Assembly: GCF_001543895.1 (NCBI RefSeq)
Contig: NZ_JYIJ01000014.1
Span: 62,001-126,000 of the forward strand
Source of the DNA: Carbonactinospora thermoautotrophica
GTDB taxonomy: Bacteria > Actinomycetota > Actinomycetes > Streptomycetales > Carbonactinosporaceae
DNA: 64,000 nucleotides
Reading direction: 5' to 3'
Shown piece after piece: positions 16,310 to 24,325 of the stretch (the first letter of the stretch is position 1; every line of letters starts with the position of its first letter). Made by a program: the position numbers and the translations under genes. The notes below the pieces were generated by a model. That model did no database searches and had not been told where the DNA came from. It saw nothing but the letters and a program-made list of their open reading frames with translations.

Positions 16310-17860
16310 TTACCGCGCCGGGACCCGGCTGGTTGGGTCGAGCCCGGTGCGCAGCCGCCACCCGAGCAGCGCCAGGCCGAGCGCGGTGCGACGCTCGTGG
16401 TCGGCCAGCGGGAGAGCGCCGAGGACCGACTCGATGCGCGCGAGCCGGTTGTACAGCGTCTGGCGGCGCACGCCGAGCGCTGCCGCGGCTGCCGTCTTCG
16501 ACAACCCGTGCGTGAGGTACGCGTCGAGCGTGCGCACCAGGTCGGTGCCGTGCGTGGCGTCGTGGTCGAGCAGCGGCCCCAGTTGCTCGCGCAGGAACCG
16601 GCCCAGCTCGGCGTCCCGGTCCAGCCGCGCCAGCAGCCGGTACACGCCGACGTCCCGGGCGAGCAGCACCCGGTTCCGGGCGCCCAGCCGGCGCGCGATC
16701 CCGACCGCTTCCCGCGCTTCGGCCAGGGACCGGCCGAGCGCGGTGGGATCCCCGGGCGCGCCGGCCGCCACCGCGAGCAGGACGTGCCCGCGCCCGAGTT
16801 CCTCGGCGAGCGCAGCCAGCCTGGTCCGCAGCTCATCCTCCCCGCCGGGCGCGGTGGTGACCGCGACCACGTCGTGATCGATCTGGGCCACCAGGCACGG
16901 CCCGAAGCTCGTCCGGGTCACCGCCGCCACCTCGGTGCGGATCGCATGGCCCGACGCCCGCCGTTCCACGGCGACCGCCAGGCCGAACACCGGCCGGCCC
17001 GGCGCCATGGGGAACCCGGCGAGCTCGCCGCGGCGGCCCAACTCGGCCGCTGAGATCACGCGCCCGGAGAGCAGGTCCTGGATCAGCGCCTGGGCCATGC
17101 GGTCGCGGTCCGCGACGTCCCCGGCCCGCAGCAGCTCCAGCGCCACCGCCGTCGTGGCCCGTTCCAGCACGGCCGCGCGCCGGGCGGTACGGCGGCCCAC
17201 CAGCAGCAGCCTCCCCCACACCTGGCCGTGCACCCGTACCGGCTGGGCGAGCCAACCGCGGCCGTCCGGGTCCACGCGTCCCGGTTCGACCGCGGGGCCG
17301 TCCGAGCCGGACGACGCGACCAGGCGGCCGTCCGTGGCGACCAGGTGCGCGGGGCAGCCGGCGAGCGCGGCCACGGTGGCGAGCAGCTCGGGCAGGCCGC
17401 GGCGGCTCAGGACGGCGCCGAGCAGCTCCTGCCAGATCAGCTCGCCGAGCCGCAGGGACGCGACCCGGCGGCGCAGCAGCAGCTCATGGAACGCCTCCAC
17501 GATGGCGGCGAACGGCACGACCTGGTGCAGCGCGATGAGCGGCAGGTCCCGGCGGCGGGCCGCCTCCAGCACCGGCGCGGGCACCTCGCCGAACGTGCGG
17601 CCCAGTTCGAGCGCGAGCGCGCTCAGCCCGGCGTCGGCGAGCGCGTCCACGTACGCGGCCTGCGCCCGCGCCGTCCGGCCGTGCAGCCCGAGACCGGTGG
17701 TGAGCAGCAGCTCCCCGCCGCGCAGCAGCGGCCCCATCTCGTAGATCTCCGAGGAGTGCACCCAGCGGACCGTGCAAGTCCCCGGGTCGCCGTGCAGCAC
17801 CTCGGGCGCCGCCGCGGCGACCGCGGGCAGCGCGAGCACCTCGGCCAGGGTGGGAAGCAC
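16310..17860 (-). CDS. PucR family transcriptional regulator
   Basis: 516 residues. The N-terminal PucR purine-catabolism domain (about 1-125, LPTLAEVLALPAVAAAAPEVL...) is followed by a GGDEF-like middle and a C-terminal PucR HTH_30 (LSKTAAAAALGVRRQTLYNRLARI). The frame is open far upstream, but homology begins at the GTG at 17860, so that start is used even though its ribosome-binding site is weak. It is divergent from a cytosine deaminase and permease. PucR-type proteins usually sense purines or pyrimidines and control such adjacent genes, so it probably governs cytosine uptake and use. Confidence 0.87.
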   Translation of the reverse strand: MLPTLAEVLALPAVAAAAPEVLHGDPGTCTVRWVHSSEIYEMGPLLRGGELLLTTGLGLHGRTARAQAAYVDALADAGLSALALELGRTFGEVPAPVLEAARRRDLPLIALHQVVPFAAIVEAFHELLLRRRVASLRLGELIWQELLGAVLSRRGLPELLATVAALAGCPAHLVATDGRLVASSGSDGPAVEPGRVDPDGRGWLAQPVRVHGQVWGRLLLVGRRTARRAAVLERATTAVALELLRAGDVADRDRMAQALIQDLLSGRVISAAELGRRGELAGFPMAPGRPVFGLAVAVERRASGHAIRTEVAAVTRTSFGPCLVAQIDHDVVAVTTAPGGEDELRTRLAALAEELGRGHVLLAVAAGAPGDPTALGRSLAEAREAVGIARRLGARNRVLLARDVGVYRLLARLDRDAELGRFLREQLGPLLDHDATHGTDLVRTLDAYLTHGLSKTAAAAALGVRRQTLYNRLARIESVLGALPLADHERRTALGLALLGWRLRTGLDPTSRVPAR

Positions 17861-18010
17861 GCGCTCCAGTCTCGGGCCGGTCTGGACGATCTGTCCAACA
17901 CAAGACGTGGAGGCTTGACGGGATGACCCTTGTCGTGTCTCGCCTGCCCGCGCACCATCGGGCGGGCACCACTTGGCCGAGCCGGCGGTGGCATCCGGAA
18001 GGGGAAGCGC

Positions 18011-18460
18011 GTGGGTGACGACCGGTACATGCGACTCGCGATCGAGCAGGCCCGGCTCGGGCTCGCCGAAGGCGGGATCCCGATCGGCGCGGCGCTCGTG
18101 GCGGACGGGAAGGTGCTCGGCGTCGGGCGCAACCGGCGGGTGCAGCTGGGCAGCGTCATCCGGCACGGCGAGACCGACTGCCTGGAGAACGCCGGCCGGC
18201 TGCCGGCCCGGGTGTACCAGCGGTCCACGCTCTACACGACCCTGTCGCCGTGTTATCTGTGCGCGGGCGCGGTCCTGCTGTACGGGATCCCGCGCGTGGT
18301 CATCGGCGAGAACCGCACCTTCACCGCCTCCGAAGGCCTGCTCCGCCAGCACGGCGTCGAACTGGTCGTGCTCGACCTGGACGAATGCGTCCAGATGATG
18401 CGCGACTTCATCGCCGCCAACCCCGCGCTCTGGCACGAGGACATCGGCGTGGCGGACTGA
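18011..18460 (+). CDS. Cytosine deaminase of the yeast (Fcy1) type
   Basis: 149 residues. The cytidine deaminase-like fold has zinc ligands H52, C81 and C84 and the proton-shuttling E54 (RHGETDCLENAG, TTLSPCYLCAGA). Beyond the motifs, it tracks the fungal cytosine deaminase along its length: LYGIPRVVIGEN and the C-terminal end with W-H-E-D-I-G. Most bacteria instead use the unrelated amidohydrolase CodA. It hydrolyses cytosine to uracil and ammonia. The GTG at 18011 follows GGAAGGGGA. The permease starts 24 bases after its stop. A guanine deaminase or tRNA adenosine deaminase is less likely given the permease and C-terminal match. Confidence 0.85.
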   Translation: MGDDRYMRLAIEQARLGLAEGGIPIGAALVADGKVLGVGRNRRVQLGSVIRHGETDCLENAGRLPARVYQRSTLYTTLSPCYLCAGAVLLYGIPRVVIGENRTFTASEGLLRQHGVELVVLDLDECVQMMRDFIAANPALWHEDIGVAD

Positions 18461-18484
18461 CCACCCACACCCCGAGGAGGGCCC

Positions 18485-19867
18485 GTGACCCACCTGCTGA
18501 CCGCGCCCCCGGACGCCGCCCACGGCGAGCACGCCCTGGACCCGGTGCCTGACTCCCAGCGCGTGTCGACCGCCATGCACCAGTTTTGGATCTGGGCCGG
18601 GGCGAACATCGCCCCGATCAACTGGGTGCTCGGCGCGCTCGGCATCGTGCTGGGTCTGAGCCTTGCCGATACCGTGCTGGTGCTGGTGCTCGGCAACGTC
18701 CTCGGCATGTCCGTGTTCGGGTTTTTCGTGCTGATGGGCCAGCGGACCGGCGTGAGCCAGATGGTGCTGGCGCGCAGCGCGTTCGGTCGGCGCGGCGCGT
18801 ACCTGCCGGCGATCATCCAGGGCGTCACGTCGGCCGGTTGGTGCGCGATCAACACCTGGATCATCCTCGACCTGGTGCTCGCGCTGCTCGGGCAGCTCGG
18901 TGTCCAGGGCGGCCTCACCCTGAAGATCGCGACTGTCCTGGTGATCATGGCCGTCCAGGTGGCGATCGCCGCCTTCGGCTTCCGGGCGATCGCGGTGTTC
19001 GAGAAGTACACCGTGCCGGCCACCCTCGTCGTGCTGGTCGCGATGACGGCGGTCGCCTGGACCCGGATGGGCGTGGACTGGGGGTACGCGGGAGCGGGGC
19101 TGACCGGGCGCGAGCGGATCAGCGCGATGAGCACGGTGATGACCGCGATCGGCGTCGGTTGGGGGGTCGGCTGGCTCGCGTACGCCTCGGACTACTCCCG
19201 GTTCGTGCCGCGCGACATGCCACGGCGCAAGCTGTACGCGGCCAGTGCGCTCGGCCAGTTCATCCCGGTCATCTGGCTCGGCGTCCTGGGTGCTTCGGTC
19301 GCCACGATCAGCAAGCGGGCAGACCCCGGAGAGCTCATCGTCCAGGCGTTCGGCGCGCTCGCGATCCCGGTGCTGCTGTTGGTCATCCACGGCCCGATCG
19401 CCACGAACATCCTCAACATCTACAGCTGCTCGCTGTGCGCCCTGACCCTCGACTGGAAGGTGTCGCGCAAGGCGGTCGCGTACGGCGTGGGGGTGTTCGC
19501 CACGGTCTTCACGATCGTCCTGGTATTCCAGGACAGCTTCGCGCACGCGCTCGACGCCTGGCTGGCCGGCCTCATCGTGTGGGTGGCCCCGTGGGCGACC
19601 GTCATGGCGGTCCACTACTACGGGTTCCGGCGCCAGCAGGTCGACGTGGCCGCGCTGTACGATCGCGGCTCCCGGCTGGGTGACATCCGTTGGGACGCGA
19701 TGATTGCCTTCCTCGCCGGCATCGCGGCCACCTGGTGCTTCGCGTACGGCGTGCCGGAGTTGCTGCAGGGGCCGGGCGCGAAGATGCTCGGCAACGTCGA
19801 CCTGTCCTGGCTGGCCGGCTCCCTGGTCGCGGGCTCCCTGTACGCCGTGCTCGGCCGCGGGCGTTGA
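18485..19867 (+). CDS. codB: Cytosine/purine permease (NCS1 family, CodB-like)
   Basis: 460 residues with about 12 membrane spans. NCS1 signatures are present: the N-terminal FWIWAGANIAPINWVLG, then TSAGWCAINTW and the segment GVGWGVGWLAYASDYSRFVP. It imports cytosine (or a related base) with H+ or Na+. The GTG start follows GAGGAGGGCCC. It is co-transcribed with the deaminase, and the two form a minimal cytosine-to-uracil salvage unit under the divergent PucR regulator. Confidence 0.88.
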   Translation: MTHLLTAPPDAAHGEHALDPVPDSQRVSTAMHQFWIWAGANIAPINWVLGALGIVLGLSLADTVLVLVLGNVLGMSVFGFFVLMGQRTGVSQMVLARSAFGRRGAYLPAIIQGVTSAGWCAINTWIILDLVLALLGQLGVQGGLTLKIATVLVIMAVQVAIAAFGFRAIAVFEKYTVPATLVVLVAMTAVAWTRMGVDWGYAGAGLTGRERISAMSTVMTAIGVGWGVGWLAYASDYSRFVPRDMPRRKLYAASALGQFIPVIWLGVLGASVATISKRADPGELIVQAFGALAIPVLLLVIHGPIATNILNIYSCSLCALTLDWKVSRKAVAYGVGVFATVFTIVLVFQDSFAHALDAWLAGLIVWVAPWATVMAVHYYGFRRQQVDVAALYDRGSRLGDIRWDAMIAFLAGIAATWCFAYGVPELLQGPGAKMLGNVDLSWLAGSLVAGSLYAVLGRGR

Positions 19868-20409
19868 GCCGGTTTCCGGGCCCGGCGCCGGATCGGCCGC
19901 GCCGGGCCTTGCGGCGCTATCACGGGATCGCCCCTTCGGGCGGGTCGTCCGGGCCGGTGTCCGGCTGGTGAGGGCAGGCCGGTCAGCGCCTCGGCCGGGC
20001 TCGGAGCCTTGTGACTGATCGGACAGCCCCGGTCGCAAGTTGATCTGTTTTTTATGATAATTGCCGGACTCCTCGGCTAAGACGGCATGTTCGAGGCGGA
20101 AGCGCTGGCGTGCGCTCCTGGCGTTCCGGTCAACGTCGGTGGGGCTGGTCACCGGCTCCCGTTCGGCCCGCACGCGGGCGAGCCGGAGCATATGGGCGTG
20201 CTCGGCGTGACCGGGTCGAGTTGACCGTTGTGATCGCCCTCTTCCCGGCGCTGCGCCCTTGGCCGGTCCCGGCGGTCACCGGCTGAGGGTTGGGTGGTCA
20301 CCGGTTGCGGCCCGGACCTGCCCGGCACGCGATTCGTGTGCCGGGCATATGAATGGCACCTGAATAATTTGGTTTTGTTTATTTCAAAATACTTGTAATA
20401 ATAACCATT
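19868..20409. other. Intergenic region with an A/T-rich promoter segment
   Basis: 542 bp without a credible gene. Two A/T-rich pockets stand out. One is near 20038-20062 (around TTTTTTATGATAATTG). The other runs for the last ~55 bases before the regulator at 20410, which has no Shine-Dalgarno but carries TAATAA at 20399-20404, well placed for a leaderless transcript. ATAAT (20398-20402) and ATTAT (20407-20411) form an inverted repeat over the start codon. Confidence 0.45.
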
Positions 20410-21108
20410 ATGGCAACCAAGCCGTCCAAAACCGATCGGGCGCTCGCCAGCGTCACACGGATGGCTGTCCTCGATGCCCTGCGCCGGGCGAACGAGCCGA
20501 TGACCGTCCAGCAGATCGCCGAGGAACTCGGTCTGCACCCCAACACGATCCGGTTCCACCTCGGCCGGCTGGCCCAGGCCGACCTGGTACGGGAGGATCA
20601 AGCCGATCCGACCGGCCCCGGCCGGCCCCGCATGGTCTACACGGCGGCCCCGGCAACGAAGGGCGCGGAACAGGAAACCGCCTACCGGCTGCTGGCGGAG
20701 ATCCTCGCCAGCTACCTGGCCGAGACCTCACCCTCTCCTGCGGCCGTCGCGACCGCGGCGGGCCAGGAGTGGGGACGCTATCTGGTCGAGCGGCCCGCCC
20801 CGTTCGCCAAGATGACCCGGGAGGAGGCGATCGATCGGGTCTTGGCCATGCTCGCTCAGCTCGGCTTCGAGCCCGAGCTCGACGGCGGTCGCCTGCTGCT
20901 CCGCGCCTGCCCCTTCCGGGCGGTGGCCGACCGCCGGCCGGACGTGACTTGCTCGGTGCACCTGGGATTGATGCGCGGCGCCCTCGCGGAGATGGGCGCA
21001 CCGGTCGAGATCGTCAACCTGCAGCCGTTCTCCGCGCCCCACCCGTGCGTCGCCAACCTGAGCGAGAGCGATGCGTCGCATGCCGAGGCGGGACCAGCCC
21101 GGACATAG
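20410..21108 (+). CDS. ArsR/SufR-like helix-turn-helix regulator with a cysteine-bearing sensor domain
   Basis: 232 residues. A winged HTH fills residues 12-70 (MTVQQIAEELGLHPNTIRFHLGRL). The C-terminal half ends in a sensor-like segment with three cysteines (LLLRACPF, DVTCSVHLG, PHPCVAN), a layout resembling SufR-type iron-sulfur sensors. It lacks a ribosome-binding site and probably comes from a leaderless mRNA. The methanethiol oxidase operon lies tail-to-tail downstream. Whether it senses redox, Fe-S status or a metal cannot be decided here. Confidence 0.8.
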   Translation: MATKPSKTDRALASVTRMAVLDALRRANEPMTVQQIAEELGLHPNTIRFHLGRLAQADLVREDQADPTGPGRPRMVYTAAPATKGAEQETAYRLLAEILASYLAETSPSPAAVATAAGQEWGRYLVERPAPFAKMTREEAIDRVLAMLAQLGFEPELDGGRLLLRACPFRAVADRRPDVTCSVHLGLMRGALAEMGAPVEIVNLQPFSAPHPCVANLSESDASHAEAGPART

Positions 21109-21333
21109 CGCCGGATGGAGTGACCTCCCGAAGCCGAGCCAGCCCCGGAACCCGTGATCAGCGGGCGCCCGCGGCCACAGCGGGTCCGTCAGCGGTCTCG
21201 AACACGCGCTCCGGTCGGTGAAGCGGCTCTGACGGCGCCCCACCCCGCCGCTCGGCAGCGTGAGCGGCGGGGTGCGAATCGACAGCACGGATGGGTTTCC
21301 GCGTCGCTCGTCCTGTATCCGGGCGAGGACAGG

Positions 21334-21999
21334 TCAGCTGAGAAGGACGGTGGCTGCTCCTGCGCCGATCAGGGCGATGGCCCAGACCAGGTCGAGGTTG
21401 ACCCACGCGGTGCGCAGGAAGCGCAGTCCGAGCACCTGGTACACCAGCAGCGCGACCGCTCCTGCTGTGGCGGTCATGGCGACGGTGTGTACGACGGTCG
21501 CGGTGCCGGCGTGCAGCAGGGCGTCGGTGATGCCGGTCGCCGTCGCGGACATCTCCGCCCCGCCGGGTGCGTGGTGATGCCCGGCGTGCGGGTGCCCGCC
21601 CGGCTGGCTGAGGAGCACGGGCAGCAGCATCAGCCCGGCCCCGTGCACCGAGGACATGAGAAACGACCAGCCAGTGAGCTGGAGGGCGGACAACCGCATG
21701 CCCGCCCACCGGAAGTGCCGCTGGGAGAGCAGCCGCCACAGGCCGAAGGCGACCAGGAGCAGCCCGCCCCCGACGGCGACCACCCGCGAGGCGAGCAGGG
21801 AGCCGGACACGGTGACCACGGCGGCGGCGATCCCGACCGAGGCGGCGTGCCCCACGGCGATCGCGGGGAGGGCCCGGGCCAGGGCGGCCCGGGACCGGTC
21901 CTGCAACGCCAGCGCGACCGCGAACAGCCACCCCATGCCCGGGTTCAGCCCGTGGAACGCGCCGAGTCCGGCCAGCGCGGCCCACTCGGCGACGCTCAT
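21334..21999 (-). CDS. Membrane protein partnered with methanethiol oxidase
   Basis: 221 residues with six hydrophobic segments. It opens with LGAFHGLNPGMGWLFAVALA and has IAVGHAASVG and SSVHGAGLMLLPVLL, so histidines sit inside predicted helices. A loop carries the His-rich HPHAGHHHAPG. This resembles TauE/HupE-like transport proteins that handle metals or small anions. The start overlaps the upstream stop (ATGA, 21996-21999), so it is tightly coupled to the selenium-binding-type oxidase. A role in copper supply or sulfite/sulfide export for that enzyme is an inference. Confidence 0.78.
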   Translation of the reverse strand: MSVAEWAALAGLGAFHGLNPGMGWLFAVALALQDRSRAALARALPAIAVGHAASVGIAAAVVTVSGSLLASRVVAVGGGLLLVAFGLWRLLSQRHFRWAGMRLSALQLTGWSFLMSSVHGAGLMLLPVLLSQPGGHPHAGHHHAPGGAEMSATATGITDALLHAGTATVVHTVAMTATAGAVALLVYQVLGLRFLRTAWVNLDLVWAIALIGAGAATVLLS

Positions 22000-23402
22000 G
22001 GGTAGCAGTAGGAGTCCGAGGACGCATCCCCGCCCTGCAGGCGGGTCTGGTGCACCCGCCGCCCGCGGAACTCCTCCCCGTGGGGGAAGAACCGCTCGTC
22101 CAGCCGCAGCCCGCCCTGGGAGGGGTCCACGTCGAGCTTGGCCAGCCAGGCGCCCACGCCGTCGGGGTAGAACTGGTCGTCCCACGACCCGTACAGCGAG
22201 TTGGTGACGTACACCCGACGGCCGTCGCGGCTCACCTCGACCATCTGCGGCCCGCCGGCCAGCCGCACGTCCGGCGCGGCCGGGTGAGCGGCGCGGCGTA
22301 CGACCCCGCCCAGGCGCACGCTGCCGGTGAGCCGCGGGTTGAACGGGTCGCTCACGTCGTACTGGCGCAGCTCGCCGGTACCCCAGCAGGACACGTACAG
22401 GAACCGGTCGTCCACCGACAGGTCGATGTCGGTGACCAGCGGCGGCACCGCGCCGAACGGCCGCAGCAGCGGCGGCAGGTCGTCGGCGGTGGCCGGCTCG
22501 GCCGGGATCTCGATCACCTTGGTGACCGCCCACTGCTCCCCGTCCCGGTGCCACACCCACACCGAGGCGGCCAGCGTCTCGACGTCCACGACCACGCCGA
22601 CGAACCCGTACGCCTTGGTCGGGTCGTGCGCGGGCCGCAGCTCCAGCGGCATCTGGTACCGGTCGCCCAGATCCACGGCCTGCAGATGGCGCCTGCGGCG
22701 CAGGTCCCAGAAGTGCAGGCGGTGCCCGTACTGGCGGCCCAGCAGCAACTCCCCGTTCAGGCCGTCCTCGATCATCGACGGGGTGCCCCACTCGCTGGTC
22801 ACCAGGGTGTCGTGGCCCAGATGCCACCAGAAGTCGTACGCGAGGTACTGCGGCCCCCGGTCGACCTCCCAGCGGCCCAGCACCTCGAACGAGGTGTGAT
22901 CCAGCAGCGCCACGCCGCCGGGCCCGTCCTCGCCGTCCGCCCCGCCGAGAGCCGACAGGTAGATGCCCTCCGGTCCGCAGTGCACGGTGTGCGGCCGGGA
23001 ATAGCCAGCCCGTTTGCCCAGCTCTTCCGGCTCCAGCACCTTCACCACGCGCGGCGCCTTCGGGTCGTCCTTGGTGTCCAGCACGTAGATCCGCGACGAC
23101 CGCAGGCCGGGCACGATCAGGTACCGGCGCTCCACGTGCGGGTGCGGCGCGTACGGGCACAGGGCGCTGCTGCAGGCGTTCCACCCGAAGTGGTGCAGCT
23201 CGTCCCCGAGGTGCGGCAGCTCGGTCCAGCCGACCACCCGCCCGTAGTCGCCCGACTCGGGGTCGGTGTCGACCACGGCGATGGCGTCCGGTCGGGTGCC
23301 GGCCCGGTCGAAGGCGGCTACGTACGCCAGCTTCTCCGGGGGCGCGGACACCGCATCACGCGGCGACGGATAGAACGTGGGGTCAGGCTTCCACACAGCC
23401 AT
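21996..23402 (-). CDS. mtoX: Methanethiol oxidase (selenium-binding protein SBP56 family)
   Basis: 468 residues, full length for the SBP56/SELENBP1 family: a seven-bladed propeller with ELHHFGWNACSSA near 90-105, SRPHTVHCGPEGIYLS, YDFWWHLGHDTLVTSEWG and the late DERFFPHGEEFRG. Characterised bacterial and human members oxidise methanethiol to formaldehyde, H2S and H2O2 and need copper. The ATG at 23402 follows CGGAGATTTCCC. No signal peptide is visible, unlike the periplasmic enzyme of some Proteobacteria. A small cysteine-bearing leader peptide precedes it, so control by sulfur status is likely. Confidence 0.88.
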   Translation of the reverse strand: MAVWKPDPTFYPSPRDAVSAPPEKLAYVAAFDRAGTRPDAIAVVDTDPESGDYGRVVGWTELPHLGDELHHFGWNACSSALCPYAPHPHVERRYLIVPGLRSSRIYVLDTKDDPKAPRVVKVLEPEELGKRAGYSRPHTVHCGPEGIYLSALGGADGEDGPGGVALLDHTSFEVLGRWEVDRGPQYLAYDFWWHLGHDTLVTSEWGTPSMIEDGLNGELLLGRQYGHRLHFWDLRRRRHLQAVDLGDRYQMPLELRPAHDPTKAYGFVGVVVDVETLAASVWVWHRDGEQWAVTKVIEIPAEPATADDLPPLLRPFGAVPPLVTDIDLSVDDRFLYVSCWGTGELRQYDVSDPFNPRLTGSVRLGGVVRRAAHPAAPDVRLAGGPQMVEVSRDGRRVYVTNSLYGSWDDQFYPDGVGAWLAKLDVDPSQGGLRLDERFFPHGEEFRGRRVHQTRLQGGDASSDSYCYP

Positions 23403-23491
23403 GGGAAATCTCCGGATCGACGACAGGCCGATGAAGGACGTCCATGAGGCCGACTTCCTTGGGGTGGCCTGAATGGGCCCCTCCCCGCCAG

Positions 23492-23578
23492 TCAGCGGCC
23501 CGCGGGATCCGGACAGCTCGCGCTGCACACGCGCAGCAGGTCGATGTGCCTGCGGCGGACCAGGAGCAGCACGACCAT
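23492..23578 (-). CDS. Leader peptide of the actinobacterial sulfur-gene type
   Basis: 28 residues, ending in RRRHIDLLRVCSAS followed by CPDPAGR. Short peptides with the core R-R-H-[IV]-D-L-x-R-[VM]-x-S are annotated ahead of sulfur-metabolism genes in many actinomycetes, and cysteine-codon attenuation by such upstream ORFs has been described in mycobacteria. This one stops 90 bases before the methanethiol oxidase start on the same strand and has two Cys codons near its end. Translation slowing at low cysteine could raise mtoX expression. The ATG at 23578 is the likely start; a GTG six bases inside is also possible. Confidence 0.62.
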   Translation of the reverse strand: MVVLLLVRRRHIDLLRVCSASCPDPAGR

Positions 23579-23732
23579 GATCCCGAGACTAGCCAGCGGC
23601 TCGACGCCGGGAAAGAGACGTCTCGACATTCGGACAACCGATCTCGCGGCGTGGCTGGTGCCGCCTTCGTGCCGACCGGAGCTGACCAGGCGGGCCGCGA
23701 TCCGGGGACGCGGCCCGCACCCCACTTCCCGG

Positions 23733-23939
23733 TCAGGTCACCGCGGTCAGCCGCAACAGCTTCCGCCGCAGCAGCCGCCGGAAGGCCGGGCGGGTACCGG
23801 TGACAGCCACCGTGGACGGCAGCTTGACCGTGTCGGTGTGTCCGGACGGGCAGGACGCCGGGGCAGCAGCCTCGGCCATCGGGCGGGACTGTTCGAAGGT
23901 CGTCCCGCAGGTGTGGCAGCGGTACTCGTAACGCGGCAT
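23733..23939 (-). pseudogene. FmdB family zinc-ribbon protein with a frameshifted cysteine-rich tail
   Basis: The frame from ATG 23939 gives MPRYEYRCHTCGTTFEQS..., a clear FmdB-type zinc ribbon (C8, C11, then C30 with a nearby His). After TVAVTG the frame turns into an Arg/Leu-rich run unlike the family. The next frame over the same bases reads PSGGCCGGSCCG and stops at 23747-23749, which is the Cys/Gly tail normal for these proteins. One base gained or lost around 23770-23795 therefore separates body and tail. It could be a sequencing error, a true mutation or programmed frameshifting. Confidence 0.75.
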
Positions 23940-24261
23940 GTAACGAGGGTACGTCGGATGCCGGGGCACGTCGGGCGTCACCGGCCTGCGCGCCACCGGC
24001 CCGGGAACGCCGGCCGGCACGGGGAGATCTCCGCGATGCTCGCCGCGTGGAAATCCCGATGGCCGCCGAATTGATCCGCACGCGCCTGCGCCGGCTCGAC
24101 AGCGAGTTCGCCCACTACGTCGCGGAGGAGCGCCGGACCCCACGTCACGCTCTTCCCGCTTCGGGACCGTACTTCCCCGTGGGCGTCCAGCACCGGTACA
24201 CCCGGGACCCATGCGGTGACCGGCCTTTTCTCGTCCATCGGCCGGACATGATCGGTGAGTT
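23940..24261. other. Gap between fmdB and the importer operon
   Basis: A GTG-led frame from 24047 with coding-like third positions (about 30 residues, AAELIRTRLRRLDSEFAHYV) runs on into the promoter box and the lipoprotein gene. It may be a remnant of an old gene start. I do not call it as a gene because it spans the regulatory box and has no ribosome-binding site. Confidence 0.35.
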
Positions 24262-24282
24262 TAATGAAAACGGTTATCATTA
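24262..24282 (+). promoter_or_regulatory. Fur-family (Zur-like) operator of the metal importer operon
   Basis: A 21-bp near-palindrome whose core TGAAAACGGTTATCA (24265-24279) fits the TGANAAnnnTTNTCA layout of actinobacterial Zur boxes, with TAA/TTA flanks extending the symmetry. It lies 44 bases before the lipoprotein start. Actinobacterial iron uptake is normally run by IdeR/DtxR, whose box (TTAGGTTAG type) looks different, so zinc is the better guess for the sensed metal. Confidence 0.7.
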
Positions 24283-24325
24283 CTTGTATTACTGTCCCCT
24301 CGACCGACCCGTACCTAGGAGAGTC

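Noticed and set aside
17861..20191. Very long open minus-strand frame extending upstream of the PucR gene across the deaminase and permease
   Set aside because: It is antisense to two clear genes, has no domain before the PucR N-terminus, and arises from GC-rich codon mirroring.
24262..24282. IdeR/DtxR iron box
   Set aside because: The IdeR consensus has TTAGG arms; this site has TGAnAA arms typical of Fur-family proteins.
24047..24325. In-frame extension of the FecB-like lipoprotein to an upstream GTG
   Set aside because: It would bury the lipoprotein signal peptide 90 residues inside and make the Zur-like box coding; the ATG at 24326 gives a correct lipobox.
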